Shown here in pieces: positions 11,126 through 21,090 of a stretch of 64,000 bases of DNA (position 1 is its first letter; every line of letters begins with the position of its first letter). Source of the DNA: Panax quinquefolius (taxonomy: Eukaryota; Streptophyta; Magnoliopsida; Apiales; Araliaceae); the NCBI GenBank assembly GCA_020205615.1, contig CM035162.1, positions 33,816,479-33,880,478 of the forward strand. The letters run 5' to 3'. The notes beneath the pieces are model-generated. The model had not been told where the DNA came from. It did not search any database and saw only the letters and a list, made by a program, of their open reading frames with translations. The translations under genes were made by a program, and so were the position numbers.

Positions 11126-12887
11126 CTATGTGGATTACCGCATAGCGGGCAAAAATCCATTTGATGTTTCATATATTCTATTATACTCGGTTGGTTAAAG
11201 TTTTGGCTTCTATACTCCATGAAATTAGTGGAATATCCTTGATATTTGCGCTTCATCCAGTATTTTTTCATGGAAATATTCTTTTGAGCATTCTTGAATT
11301 TTACTTCACAAAACAGTATCATGCTGATAATTTGGACGTTGGATAAATTAAATTATAAATCTTTAAAAATTTATCCTTGAACTTATTTTATTAAATTCTT
11401 ATATCATTGTCATCATCCTCATGTTTATAATATGTTGAAAGTCATCTGTGGCCTGTAGTGCATAGATGAACTTGGTATGATTATGACTAGGGATTATTCG
11501 GTATAATCATGACCGTAATATTACAAATGATATGGTAAAAATCCTCATTGGCTGTAGTGCATTGATGGACAGTTGTTTGCATAATCATGGCCATTGATGA
11601 ATACACGAATATCCTTGGCCCGTAGTGCATGGATAATTTGTGGTCGTGATACTAATGAATATCCTTGGCCGTAGTGCAGGGATAATGTGGATTATTTATT
11701 AAGTTGAGCCTCAGCGATAAAAGTAATGAAAAACCTTTTAAATCATAGAAGATAGTAGATTTTATTCTCTACTTGACTCTTCTAATGTATTCTTTGGTTC
11801 ATTGCAGATTAAACTTGATGTTTGTTATATTTTATCGGTTTAACATCATTGAAGGCTAATGATAATTTATTCGCATTATCTTAGTCATAATATTTCTTAC
11901 TAGGCTAGTTGAGCTCACCCTTTTGCTTTCATTGTTCTCTTCAGGAAATGAGAACGTAGCAGGGACTAGTCGGGGAACGGGGTGACGGTCCATATGATAG
12001 CATTAGTAGTCCTCACTATGCTATGAAATAGTGTGATAATAAATGTATTGAGGACTTATTTTGACTTTTGAATCTTCGCCTGAAGACAATATTTGTATTA
12101 AAACTCACAGCTCATGTTGTATATTTAAGGTTGTATTTATATTCTGTACCATGTATTTGGCGACTCAGAATAGGTGATGTATACCTATTTTGGTGGTGTC
12201 ACATCTTTGGCCGTGTAGTCAAAGATGCATGATTACTGGTGAATATCTTTGCTTTTGTAGTGCAAAGATGAGCAGTGTTGAGATTAACATGAATTAATTT
12301 GGTGATACAAATAAATATCTTTGGCACTGTAGTGCAAAGATGAATATTTGATTCAAGATGTATATTGATTGATGTTACTGAGGATAAAATATTGATGATG
12401 GACTTTTAAATCTTAGAAGATAGTAGAATTCTTTTCTACTCTACTCTTCAATGGATTGTTGTTCATTGCGATTGTTGATCTAAAACTTGTTTGTCTATTA
12501 TATTTTATCGATTTTTCCTTCTTTGAAGACTAATGATAAATTGTTGTATATTATCTTAGTCATAATATTTTTCTTGGGCTAGTTGAGCTCACCATTTTCC
12601 TTTTTGTTCCATTTTTCTTCAAAGGAAGCGAGAACATAGTAGGAACCAGTCGGGGTATAGAGTGATGGTCCTAGACAGTTGTTTTAATAGTCCTCACTAT
12701 TTTTGTAAAATAGTGTATCAATAATTATAATGAGGACTTATTTGAGTGTGAATATTGTCTAGAAGATAATATTTGTATTTAAACTCGCACTATATGTGTT
12801 GTCGTATTTTACACGACAATTGTATTACTGAAGTTGTATTTGTTTCTGTACCATGTATTTGGCGACTCAGAATGGGTGATGTATACC

Positions 12888-12916
12888 TTTTTTTTGGGGG
12901 GGTGGGGGGGGGGGGG
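12888..12916 (+). repeat. Expanded T/G homopolymer at the S1 LTR end
   Basis: Eight T, seven G, one T and thirteen G replace the 'ATTTTGGGGGC' seen at other LTR ends of the family. It may be genuine slippage or an assembly error. Confidence 0.85.
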
Positions 12917-12921
12917 TCACA

Positions 12922-12926
12922 ATATC
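12922..12926. repeat. Target-site duplication ATATC, right copy (S1)
   Basis: It pairs with 806-810. Copia coding sequence resumes immediately after it. Confidence 0.9.
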
Positions 12927-13806
12927 AATATAGTGCTTTGGCACAAGAGATTGGGGCATTTCCATCATGCCGTTATACTTTTCATGAAGAAGAACAATCT
13001 GGTGAAAGGCTTGCCTGAATTAGAGAAAGAGCCTCTTAAATGTGCTGCCTATCAATATGGGAAGCAAACCAAGCTTTTCCTTTTCAAAAAAACAAGACCT
13101 GGAGGGCTACACAGAGGCACTGAAATTAATACACACGGATGTGGGAGGTCCAATGAAAACACCATCATTGAATAACAGTAAGTATTATATTGCTTTCATT
13201 GATAATTACTCAAGAATGTGCTGGATTTATTTTATGAAATTTAAATATGAAGTTGTTGAAATCTTTTGGAAGTTTAAAGCATGGGTTGAAACTCAAAGTG
13301 GATGCAAAATGCAGGTGATTAGGTCTGATAATGGAACTGATTATACCTCTGAAAAATTTAACAAGTTTTGTGAAGATGCAGGCATTAAACAGCAGTTGAC
13401 AACACCTTACACTCCTCAACAGAATGGAGTTGTGGAGAAGAAAAACCGAACAATTATAGAGATGACAAGGTGTTTGCTTCATGACAAGGGGCTGCCAAAG
13501 AAATTTTTGGACGAGGCTGCTAACACATCAGTTTTTCTGCTAAATAGATTTCCAACAAAAGCTTTGCAAAATAGGACTCCATTTGAAGCCTGGCATGACT
13601 ACAAACCAAAGTTGCTTAGCCTGAAGACATTTGGTTGTCTATGTTTATCTTTCATCCTTCAAGTTAAGAGAGACAAATTGGACAAAAAAGCAGAACTTGG
13701 AATTTTTGTAGGCTATAGCTCAATTTCAAAGGCCTGCAGGATCTACTTACCACAAAGCAACAAAGTAATTGTCAGCAAGGATGTTCAATTCCTTGATTTA
13801 GATAAC
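12927..13806 (+). pseudogene. Copia GAG-pre-integrase and integrase core
   Basis: This starts with the LWHKRLGHF GAG-pre-integrase motif at 12936 and a zinc-binding remnant (KCAAYQYGK, one Cys replaced). A frameshift near 13080-13110 follows. The integrase core then carries the three catalytic residues: Asp in LIHTDVGGP (about 13131), Asp in VIRSDNGTDY (about 13325) and Glu in GVVEKKNR (about 13435). The segment ends TFGCLC...GIFVGYS..., the usual copia integrase C-terminal region. TAG at 13807-13809 truncates it. The polyprotein would have inserted the cDNA into the genome. This copy is inactive because of the shift and the stop. Confidence 0.9.
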
Positions 13807-15466
13807 TAGAGTTGGGAGAATGACAAAAAGCTTGAGGTTCAGAAGGAGAATGATGTTGTGGATGATGAACCTGTTAAAGGAACCAGATCACTCTATGACA
13901 TTTATCAGAGGTGCAATATTGCTGTAATGGAGCCTGCAGGGTATGAAGTAGCTGCAACTGATCAAAAGTGGATAGTTGCAATGAACGAGGAGCTAAAAAT
14001 GATTGAAAAGAACCAGACATGGGAGTTGGTGGATAGACCTAAACACAATAAAGTTATAGGATTCAAGTGTGTTTATAGGACTAAACTTAATCCTGACGGT
14101 TCTGTAAACAAGTACAAGGCAAGACTTGTAGTCAAGGGTTATGCTCAGATGTTTAGGTATATTTTTCTAAAATTTTTGCCCCGGTTGCTAGGTTGGATAC
14201 CATAAGGATGTTGCTGGATCTTGCTATACAAAAGGACTGGGATATATGCCAAATGTATGTCAAATTAGTTTTTTGAATGGACACTTTGAGGAAGAAATTT
14301 TTGTAGAGCAACTTGAAGGGTTCATTTTTAAAGGACAAGAAGAGAAGGTATATCAACTGAAAAAGGCCATGTATGGTTCAAAATAGGCACCAAGGTCTTG
14401 GTATAGCAAAATTGATGCACACTTATTGAACTTAGGCTTTGAAAAAAGTCTAAGTGAATCTACTTTATATATCAAGAAGGCTGATGATGAAATACTTGTG
14501 GTATCTCTGTATGTTGATGATCTACTCGTTACAAGAAGTAGCAAGGAACTGATTGACAAGTTTAATGATGAAATAAAATATGTTTTTGAAACGACATACC
14601 TTGGGAAGAAGACATTCTTTCTTGGTACGTAGGTATATCAAAAGCAAAATGAAATATTTTTGTGCCAACATAAATATGCGAAGGAAGTCCTCAAGAAATT
14701 CAATATGGAAGAGCGCAAGCCAACTGCAACTCCAATGAATCAAAAGGAGAAGTTTTGTAAGGATGATGGAGCTGAAAAGGTGGATGAAAGGTTGTACAGG
14801 AGTCTAATAGGTTGCCTAATGCATTTAAGTGCAACCAGACCAGATATCATGCATATAGTGAGTTTGCTATCAAGGTATATGCATTGTGCTAGTGAAATTC
14901 ATTTTTAATCATCAAAAAGAATTCTTAGATATGTTAAAGGCACAATTGATTATGGAGTAAGGTTCAAACAAGTTAAAAACTTTAGTCTTTATGGTTATTC
15001 TGATAGTGATTGGGCTAGATGTGTTGATGATATGAGAAGCACCTCAGGTTACTATTTTAGCTTTGGTTTAGGAATTTTTTCATGGTGTTCTAAGAAGAAA
15101 GAAGTCATAGCTCAATCCACAGCAGAAACAAAATATGTGGCTGTTGTTGCTGCTGCGAATCAAGCTATTTGGATTAGAAAACTCATGATAAATTTGTATA
15201 TAGAACAAAAAGAAGGCACACAGATATTTGTGGACAACCAAGCTACAATTTCAATTGCTAATAATCCAGTGTTCCATGACAAAACAAAACACTTCAAGAT
15301 AAAACTTTATTTTCTAAGAGAGGTACAAAAGGAAGGAGAAGTGCAGCTAATCCATTGTAAAACAGAAAATAAAAGTGATGACATCCTAACAAAGGCACTT
15401 CCAAAGATTAGTATGAATTCTTGAGGCAAAAACTAGGTGTATGCAGCTGTAGAGTCAAGGAGGAGT
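13807..15466 (+). pseudogene. Copia reverse transcriptase and RNase H, multiply broken
   Basis: The RT starts with the NQTWELVDRPK...VIGFKCVYRTKLNPDGSVNKYKARLVVKGYAQ signature region (about 14005-14145). It carries the YVDDLL catalytic motif at 14510-14527, and RNase H follows with YSDSDWA (about 14998), STAETKYVA and KTKHF motifs. Disruptions: TAG 13807-13809, frameshifts near 14155 and 14272, TAG near 14383-14385, TAG near 14630, TAA near 14906 and a frameshift near 15405. After the last shift the conserved LRQKLGVC end and the purine tract can be read. The domain order confirms copia. Several stops sit where Gln or Trp codons are usual. Confidence 0.9.
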
Positions 15467-15850
15467 GCAATTTTAAACTATCCGATGGGAGTTGATGATG
15501 TTAATAAAGTGGATTTAGCTTCTTTCCAAAACTGTAAAATCGGCGACTGAAAATTAATGATGTGATTACCCCGAAAAGAAATGGTATTTATGCAGTCATT
15601 GTGTATCTGGGCTTGCAATCACAGTTTTAGTTAAAGTTGGATGATCTTCTGCAGTTTTAAAAGAATCTTTTTTTCTTCCCTCAAAACAAACCCCAATCAA
15701 GAATAGTATACAAAACTTAACCTGGAATCATTAAATTCCACTTCTCTCCCTTCTCCCTTAATTAAAAATATGAATAGTAAACATCAAAATGAGAAAAAGA
15801 GACGCACCTTTGTATAGCAATGGAATCAACAACAATTGCCTTCCATATTT
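15467..15850. other. Region after copia: probable 3' LTR start, end not resolved
   Basis: Directly after the polypurine tract at 15457-15465 a copia 3' LTR is expected. I see no partner LTR in the window and cannot set its end. Nothing coding is recognisable on the plus strand. Confidence 0.4.
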
Positions 15851-15858
15851 GTCATTTA

Positions 15859-15985
15859 TCAATGAGCTGTAACTTTAGACCTCTTCATTGCTTCGCTGTA
15901 AAGCACCACACCCTTTACCGTAACCAGATTCCTAAATATCAACATCGACACTGCCGCCTTGGCATTCCCCACCACTTGTATGCTT
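15859..15985 (-). pseudogene. Fragment resembling plant sugar-phosphate/nucleotide-sugar translocator C-terminus
   Basis: On the minus strand a short open stretch reads QVVGNAKAAVSMLIF, then RN(L)VTVKG, then VVLYSEAMKRSK, before a TGA at 15859-15861. This pattern (a GNAK...A(V)S.LIFRNPV...G segment followed by VLYSEAKKR) is characteristic of the last membrane helices of plant triose-phosphate/nucleotide-sugar translocator-like proteins (drug/metabolite transporter superfamily). About ten residues that normally lie between the VTVKG and VVLYSEA segments are missing, and no start or upstream exons are visible. I read it as a decayed exon or captured host fragment. Similarity is judged by eye only. 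Confidence 0.5.
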
Positions 15986-17795
15986 TGTCACCAAAAAATT
16001 CGTTAAATTAACCAAATAAGCCACCGTCACATATATTTTCCACCAACAAAAACACCAACAAATAAGTTGTTTAAATAATAAATTGGTAAACAAATTATTA
16101 TTTAAATAATTTATTATATTTAAATACCTTATTATTTAAGTAACTTATTGTTTAAACAACTTATTATTGTTAAACAACTTATTGGTACATAGAAGATGTA
16201 TTACGGATAACAATTTAAGGAATTACCACTCAAGATGGAAATTTAACAACTTACAATTTCTTGAAGAAGGAATAAGACAAAATAAGTAAGTAGTTTGACA
16301 AATATACTATAGTTAATCTACATGCATCCCAATTCTCAATTCAGTTAGCTATATTTTAGTACCAAACTAAACCAAACCTTTTTCCTTTATGCTTTTCAGT
16401 AATTCCAAATGTTAAACAAACAATGATGAAATTATTGAACTGGCTTATCCAAGTCATTATCAAGGTAAACTATCAAACTTACTCAAATTAGATTATTAAT
16501 TCCATAACCATATCAAATCAAATGAACGTGGTCAGAACCAAAATGTAAAAAGCTACATATCAATGTTTTGGAAACACTGGACAACGATATTGGCCTGAAA
16601 TCATTAAGCGGCTTTAGTTTAAAATAATTGGGAAATCAGAACAGTTAATATCAACATTCAGTGTATTAGTAGAGATGGGAGCATTATGCTTGTGTGTACT
16701 TGGGTGGCGTCCCCTTGGCATCTTCTTAATATAATGTTTTACTCGTCCGAGGAAAGAACAGAAAGAGAGAAGGGTTTTTAGGTTAAGAGGGGGTAAAAAT
16801 GTAATTTACCTTGATAAAAGAGGGGCAAAATAGACATTACATTTGGTCAAACTAACTTATTAAGAACGACTTATAAGTCATTTTTTAATAAGTTAAAAAT
16901 TGTTACTTATTATTTTTAACTTATAAATCAAAATAAGTAACAATTTAAGTTGCAAAAACATTAAACAACAGTAAAAAATAGCTTATAAGTCTTTCACTGA
17001 CACAAAAAGTGAGTCAATAATGACATCTAACTTAAACAACATTAGTACAATTTTGACCATAAGTTAATATTAGGGCTTAACTGGCACAACATTTAAAATT
17101 TGGTAGATAGAAAAACGAAATTAGGCAACAATTTTTAGGGAAATGAAGTGTTATCGACCTAGATTTGGTATTACTTCAGTCCTATAATGCAACTATGCAA
17201 GTTTAAATGAACATCTAATATTAACTATTAGGTTAAATTGACTTTATGAGTGATTTCGAATTCTTATCAAATTATCGAACAAATATATAATTTTTTTAAT
17301 ACCAAAATTATTGAATTTTCAAATAATCATAAAAAAATGAGTAACATTTGATTATATGGGTCGAAATGTATGTTGACATATACATACGATCTGGTCAAAT
17401 TTTGAGCATTTCTTGGATTTTGATGTGAAAAAAAAAATAGACCATCCCAAATTATTTGATGTTTTAAAGAAGTTTATTTATACCAAAATAATTGCACTTT
17501 ACTCTTTTTTAGATAATTAAAGTGGGTATATTGCAAGTTTATCCTATTCATTTACTCTATCCTCATAGGTGTATAACCCCCAAATTGCATAATTATGGAT
17601 ATAATTGTACTTTTAACGATAAATTTATCATAATAATTATATTTCTTAATAAGCGTGCAAATAGTTAAAACTTTATATAAGTAAATATTTGAGACGGATA
17701 AAGTCCGTCTTAAAAAAATCTGTCTCAAAAGATCTGAATTCTAGTAGTGAATATTGAAATGAGAATTATGTAATGAATAAAGTTTTCAGTAGCTT
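15986..17795. other. Non-coding AT-rich region with small palindromes
   Basis: No gene is recognisable. An inverted repeat (ATAAGTTAAAAAT at 16888-16900, ATTTTTAACTTAT at 16912-16924) and the palindrome GACTTATAAGTC (16869-16880) suggest a decayed MITE. A T/A run of TTATTTAAATAA type lies at 16075-16170. Confidence 0.6.
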
Positions 17796-17935
17796 AATTT
17801 CTCCTCTTTTCTATCTCTCTCTCTCACGAGCTCGGTGGAAAAATACTTTTAGTTCCTCTCTTTCTTCTTCCCTTTTCTCTCTGAATTCTCTCTATATCTA
17901 TCTATCTATCTCCATTTCTCTTTATTTTTTTGATT
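17796..17935 (+). repeat. Pyrimidine-rich tract with (TCTA)/(CT) microsatellite
   Basis: Runs of TCTCTC (17813-17825) and TCTATCTATCTATC (about 17897-17912) lie within a 140-bp CT-rich stretch. Such tracts are common in plant 5' leaders, but no reading frame follows. Confidence 0.7.
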
Positions 17936-18065
17936 AGGTACCAACAGGACCTGACAATCTGCATAATGTGCAAGATCATAAGATGTTTAGAGTGAAATTT
18001 TAAGCGCTAACATTTGTCGTACATGTTTGACACCAGATTCAAGTCATGACATATAGAAAGAGGAT

Positions 18066-18190
18066 CACTACAAGAAAACTGACTAGTTCTGACGGACTTA
18101 TCCTCGACGGAGTAGATTCTGTCGAAAGTATCTTATTTCTGACGGAATTATTCGTCGAATATAATTCCCTCGACGGAGTAGATCGATCTT
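18066..18190 (+). mobile_element. CACTA-type transposon end (one terminus only)
   Basis: CACTACAAGAAAAC at 18066-18079 matches the common plant CACTA (En/Spm) terminal inverted repeat. It is followed by CG-containing subterminal repeats: CCTCGACGGAGTAGAT occurs twice (about 18112 and 18169) along with CTGACGGA units. No opposite terminus ending TAGTG was found nearby, so this is a fragment or solo end. Confidence 0.6.
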
Positions 18191-18555
18191 GATTTTATCA
18201 TCATAATTTACTCTTTAGAATGTAGGCATAGAACTCCATTACTATTATGGAGAGCTTTAGTTATGCAGAGCTTTAGATGAAGAAGAAAGGAGAGAGAAGA
18301 GGGAGAAGAAAGAGATAGAAAAGTTGGAGAAAAAAAGAATTGAATAATATTTTTTATTAAATTTTATTTTTGTAACATGTCAGTCGTTAGTGACATCCGT
18401 TTGTCTAGCTGAAATTTTTTTAACGGGAGGGACATAATTGAGATATGTTTTACAAAGTCAATGATACTTTTGGGAAAAAAATAGTTCACGTGTAACTGGG
18501 ATTTCGGCTAAAACGTTAGGGGCAATTTTGCATCTTTGCCCTTTCTTAATTTGTA
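18191..18555. other. Non-coding spacer
   Basis: A GA-rich stretch at 18275-18340 is the only visible structure. I see no gene. The segment 18180-18222 weakly resembles 20235-20275. Confidence 0.5.
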
Positions 18556-18837
18556 TTTCCTCGTCTTTTTTTAAATGCCATTTTAGAGAAATATTTTTAT
18601 CTTTTGATATTTATCGTTTGAGAATTTTAATTAAATATTAATCACTTAGTTTTTAATTTTACCTCAAGTATTAAATATAACTTTGGTTCTCTCACTATTT
18701 TTTGTCCAATAAATAATATTATCTTTTTCCAATATAAGGACAATATAGGTAATTGATATAATATTTAATAATATAAAATTATTTTCTTAATATTTGTACA
18801 CAACTCTAAAACGACATATATTAAGGGACGGAGGGAG
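18556..18837. mobile_element. Stowaway-type MITE, 282 bp (family 1)
   Basis: The right end AAGGGACGGAGGGAG followed by TA is the classic Stowaway terminus. The left end (TTTCCTCGTCTTTTTTT) is eroded. The body matches, in opposite orientation, the MITE at 39216-41645, which is also 282 bp once its insertion is removed. Confidence 0.8.
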
Positions 18838-19502
18838 TACTATGTTTTCGTATATAGTTTTGGAGCCCAAATGGAACCATTACTATAAGAGTAGAATTCC
18901 AAGACTTTGGTAGTAATTTTCTAAGTCTGTCAAAACCGGGCCTTTTTGGCTGACCAGCTTTTTACTGACATACAAGACACACCAAGTGGCTCCGTGAACT
19001 TTTTTTTTTTAAATAAAATGTTACTACTTGTGGGTTGTGAGGCTTGAACACAAGACTTGTAAGTAAATAAATAAGAGTTCAAACTAACTAAGCTACAACA
19101 ACTATTTGTTTTTAATGCAATCTTCAATATATTTTAACTATAATTGAAAATTATAATTAAGATATGTAGTTAATGTAGGTAACTAATTAACAATACTAAT
19201 TTATAATACTATTAAAATTTTAATTGATTGAGATATGTAGTTAATAATTTCAAAGTATAAAACTATTAAACTAACAAATAACAATTATTAGTTTAAGTTA
19301 GATAATATAATTATAAAAATTTAAAATTATCTATATATTAGTATTAATTACGAAGTATTTATTATTTTAAAAGTTAAATAAATTATATTAATTTTAAAGA
19401 ATCAAATTTGATTATATACTTTGAATTACTAGCAATATATAATCCTAATCAACCACTAATTTTTTAGATTGCAAGTCCAAAATCTGTACACAATAATATA
19501 GA

Positions 19503-19627
19503 TAATTTTATCCCTTAATTATGCAACCCCCCTACTTATTGTAGTACATTTGGAAAGTAAATCAATCATTATCCCTTAATTATGCATTCCCCCTACTTAT
19601 TTGGAAAGTAAATCGATCATTATCCCA
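19503..19627 (+). repeat. Tandem duplication, about 62-bp unit
   Basis: TATCCCTTAATTATGCA, then CCCCCTACTTATT, then TTTGGAAAGTAAATC occurs twice in a row (from 19509 and 19571), followed by a partial third copy. Confidence 0.8.
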
Positions 19628-20117
19628 AATCATGCCTTTAGAATAATATCTAAAATTATAATACTATGAAAATTTTAATTGATTGAGATATGTAGTTAAT
19701 TTAAGTAATTAGAATTATTGTTTATCAATATTTTGCAAAAAAAAAATAGGAAAAAAGCCTTGGCTGGCTGGCCCTACTGGCAACCAAGACCGCCACAGGC
19801 CTAACAAATCTAGCTTACTAAAACCGGGACCTTTTTCTACCGGGATCAATATTTCGATTACCTAGCCCCGCCTTTACACGTTCTACAGTCTATATAGTTG
19901 TTTCTGTGTCATCAATAAAATTAGTTATTTGATAATTATCAGCTATAGTGGCATATAGCAAGCGTATGCCTATAATTTCTTGTTGGTTATAAAAGTGCAA
20001 AATTGCAATAAATGAAGCAGATAATTATCTTCATATGCATGATTTCCTTTCTTAGAAGCATAGCTATGATCGTACATCACTCTATATATTTCTCTTCTTC
20101 ATACATACACAGAATCT

Positions 20118-20330
20118 TTATTACTATTTACTATATGCATAACGTTCACAATCTTTATTACTATATGCATAACGTTCACAAAACACCATTGATCCATTTC
20201 ATACGGAAAATATTTATTTGTATAGCATGAAAGAGGATCTTGATTTTGTCTTTATAATTTGGACTATTTGGAATGTGTCACAAAACACCATTGATCAATT
20301 TCAAATGGAAAAGATTTATTTGTATAGCAG
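20118..20330 (+). repeat. Local duplications
   Basis: The block ending CTATATGCATAACGTTCACA occurs twice (about 20116-20180). The block CAAAACACCATTGATC..TTTATTTGTATAGCA occurs at 20178-20227 and 20280-20329. Confidence 0.8.
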
Positions 20331-21090
20331 TGTCGTATTTTTCTTTAACATTATTTCATATTATTCCATACGTTCCAAAATTTGGTAAACATTTTGTAAA
20401 CGACGACTTTCAAGCAAAAAATTAATTTTCCAAACTTATCCTTAATATTAAGTCTAAATTTAATAGATATACACATATTTATTTATTTACTTTTTTGTTG
20501 AGAACCTATACTATTACAACTCAATTTTAGGAATAACATGTTAAGAGAACTAGGAGGGAACTTAAGAGAACCTTACCTTCAATATATCTGTCGCACCTGT
20601 TTAGGGCATTTTTTGTTGCGACAACTGTCAACTGACAAGATTACTCTTGTAGCTAAAAGAAGCTAAAAATGCATACTTTTTCTCAAATATGTAAAAGGGA
20701 AAAATATATATAATCTATGAAATGATCTTGTTGGAGAGTGATATTATGGTTAAAAAATCATTTGGAGCATTAATGACGCAATATTCGTCACCCTCTAATC
20801 AGATCTAATAGATATTAGATAGCGAGTAGAGTACTTAAGTTTAGAGTCATTAGATAAACACAAAGACAAGCACGACTATACTTTTACACGAATAAAAAAT
20901 GAAATTAGACAATTTAAGCCATTTGGAAGGCTTAACAAGTTGCTATAAAATGGATCATGCATGCAAGACAAATGCATATAAAAATGTTTATTGATTAATG
21001 GTCACTAGACTGAACAATGAGGTTTTGAATTCAGAACCTTATTTTGTAATGAACATAAGAATAAATAAGAATTATAATTAATGTAAAGTT

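Larger units (their letters stand above)
2679..12202 (+). mobile_element. E1: near-complete Ty3/gypsy chromovirus-like element, defective
   Basis: The order is 5' LTR (2679-4699), primer binding site (4703), gag with zinc knuckles, protease, reverse transcriptase, RNase H, integrase with a chromodomain-like tail, polypurine tract (9451-9463) and 3' LTR (9464-12202). Protease, RT, RNase H, integrase is the gypsy order. The C-terminal layout and long LTRs suggest a Tekay/Del-type chromovirus, which is inferred from family knowledge. At least four nonsense codons, three frameshifts, an in-frame RT deletion and a 5' LTR promoter deletion make it non-autonomous. It is flanked by the 5-bp duplication ATCTT. 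Confidence 0.92.
9464..12202 (+). repeat. E1 3' LTR (2739 bp, subfamily I)
   Basis: It runs from TGTAAGACCCC to GTGTCAC. It keeps the promoter region absent from the 5' LTR: TATA box at 10639-10645, a CT/GA-rich leader and a hairpin minisatellite at 10831-11125. Farther on (11430-11700) are subfamily-I repeats around 'ATCCTTGGCC.GTAGTGCA'. The last 70 bp (CTCAGAATAGGTGATGTATACC) recur at the end of every LTR of this family in the window. Confidence 0.92.
811..12921 (+). mobile_element. S1: solo gypsy LTR (subfamily II) inside copia, itself split by E1
   Basis: It begins TGTAAGACCCC and ends GGTCACA, the termini shared by all LTRs of this family. Without E1 (9529 bp including one duplication) it is about 2.58 kb, matching the 2.66-kb LTR S3. 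It has a TATA box at 1989-1996. After E1, at 12208-12345, come the 'ATCTTTGGCAC...GTGCAAAGAT' hairpin units of subfamily II. No internal gypsy sequence remains between LTRs and ATATC flanks both ends, so this is a solo LTR left by LTR-LTR recombination. The open frames at 2094-2657 lie within the LTR and do not look coding. Confidence 0.9.
451..15466 (+). mobile_element. Ty1/copia retrotransposon, decayed, split by nested gypsy insertions
   Basis: Two blocks of copia polyprotein sequence lie at about 451-810 and 12927-15420. They are separated by a 12.1-kb gypsy insertion flanked by the 5-bp duplication ATATC. With one duplication copy removed, the reading frame continues across the junction, so the blocks are one original element. 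Domain order is protease tail/GAG-pre-integrase, integrase, reverse transcriptase, RNase H, which is the copia order. A purine-rich tract at 15457-15465 is a likely polypurine tract, so a 3' LTR should begin near 15466, but I could not place its end. The 5' LTR, gag and protease core are missing on the left. The host frame carries several stops and shifts, so the element is dead. Confidence 0.9.
18838..20990. other. Non-coding region downstream of the P450 gene, with short duplications
   Basis: No gene is recognisable. AT-rich repeats around 'GATTGAGATATGTAGTTAAT' occur near 19225 and 19680. Two tandem duplications are listed separately. Open frames here are short and show no family features. 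Confidence 0.6.
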
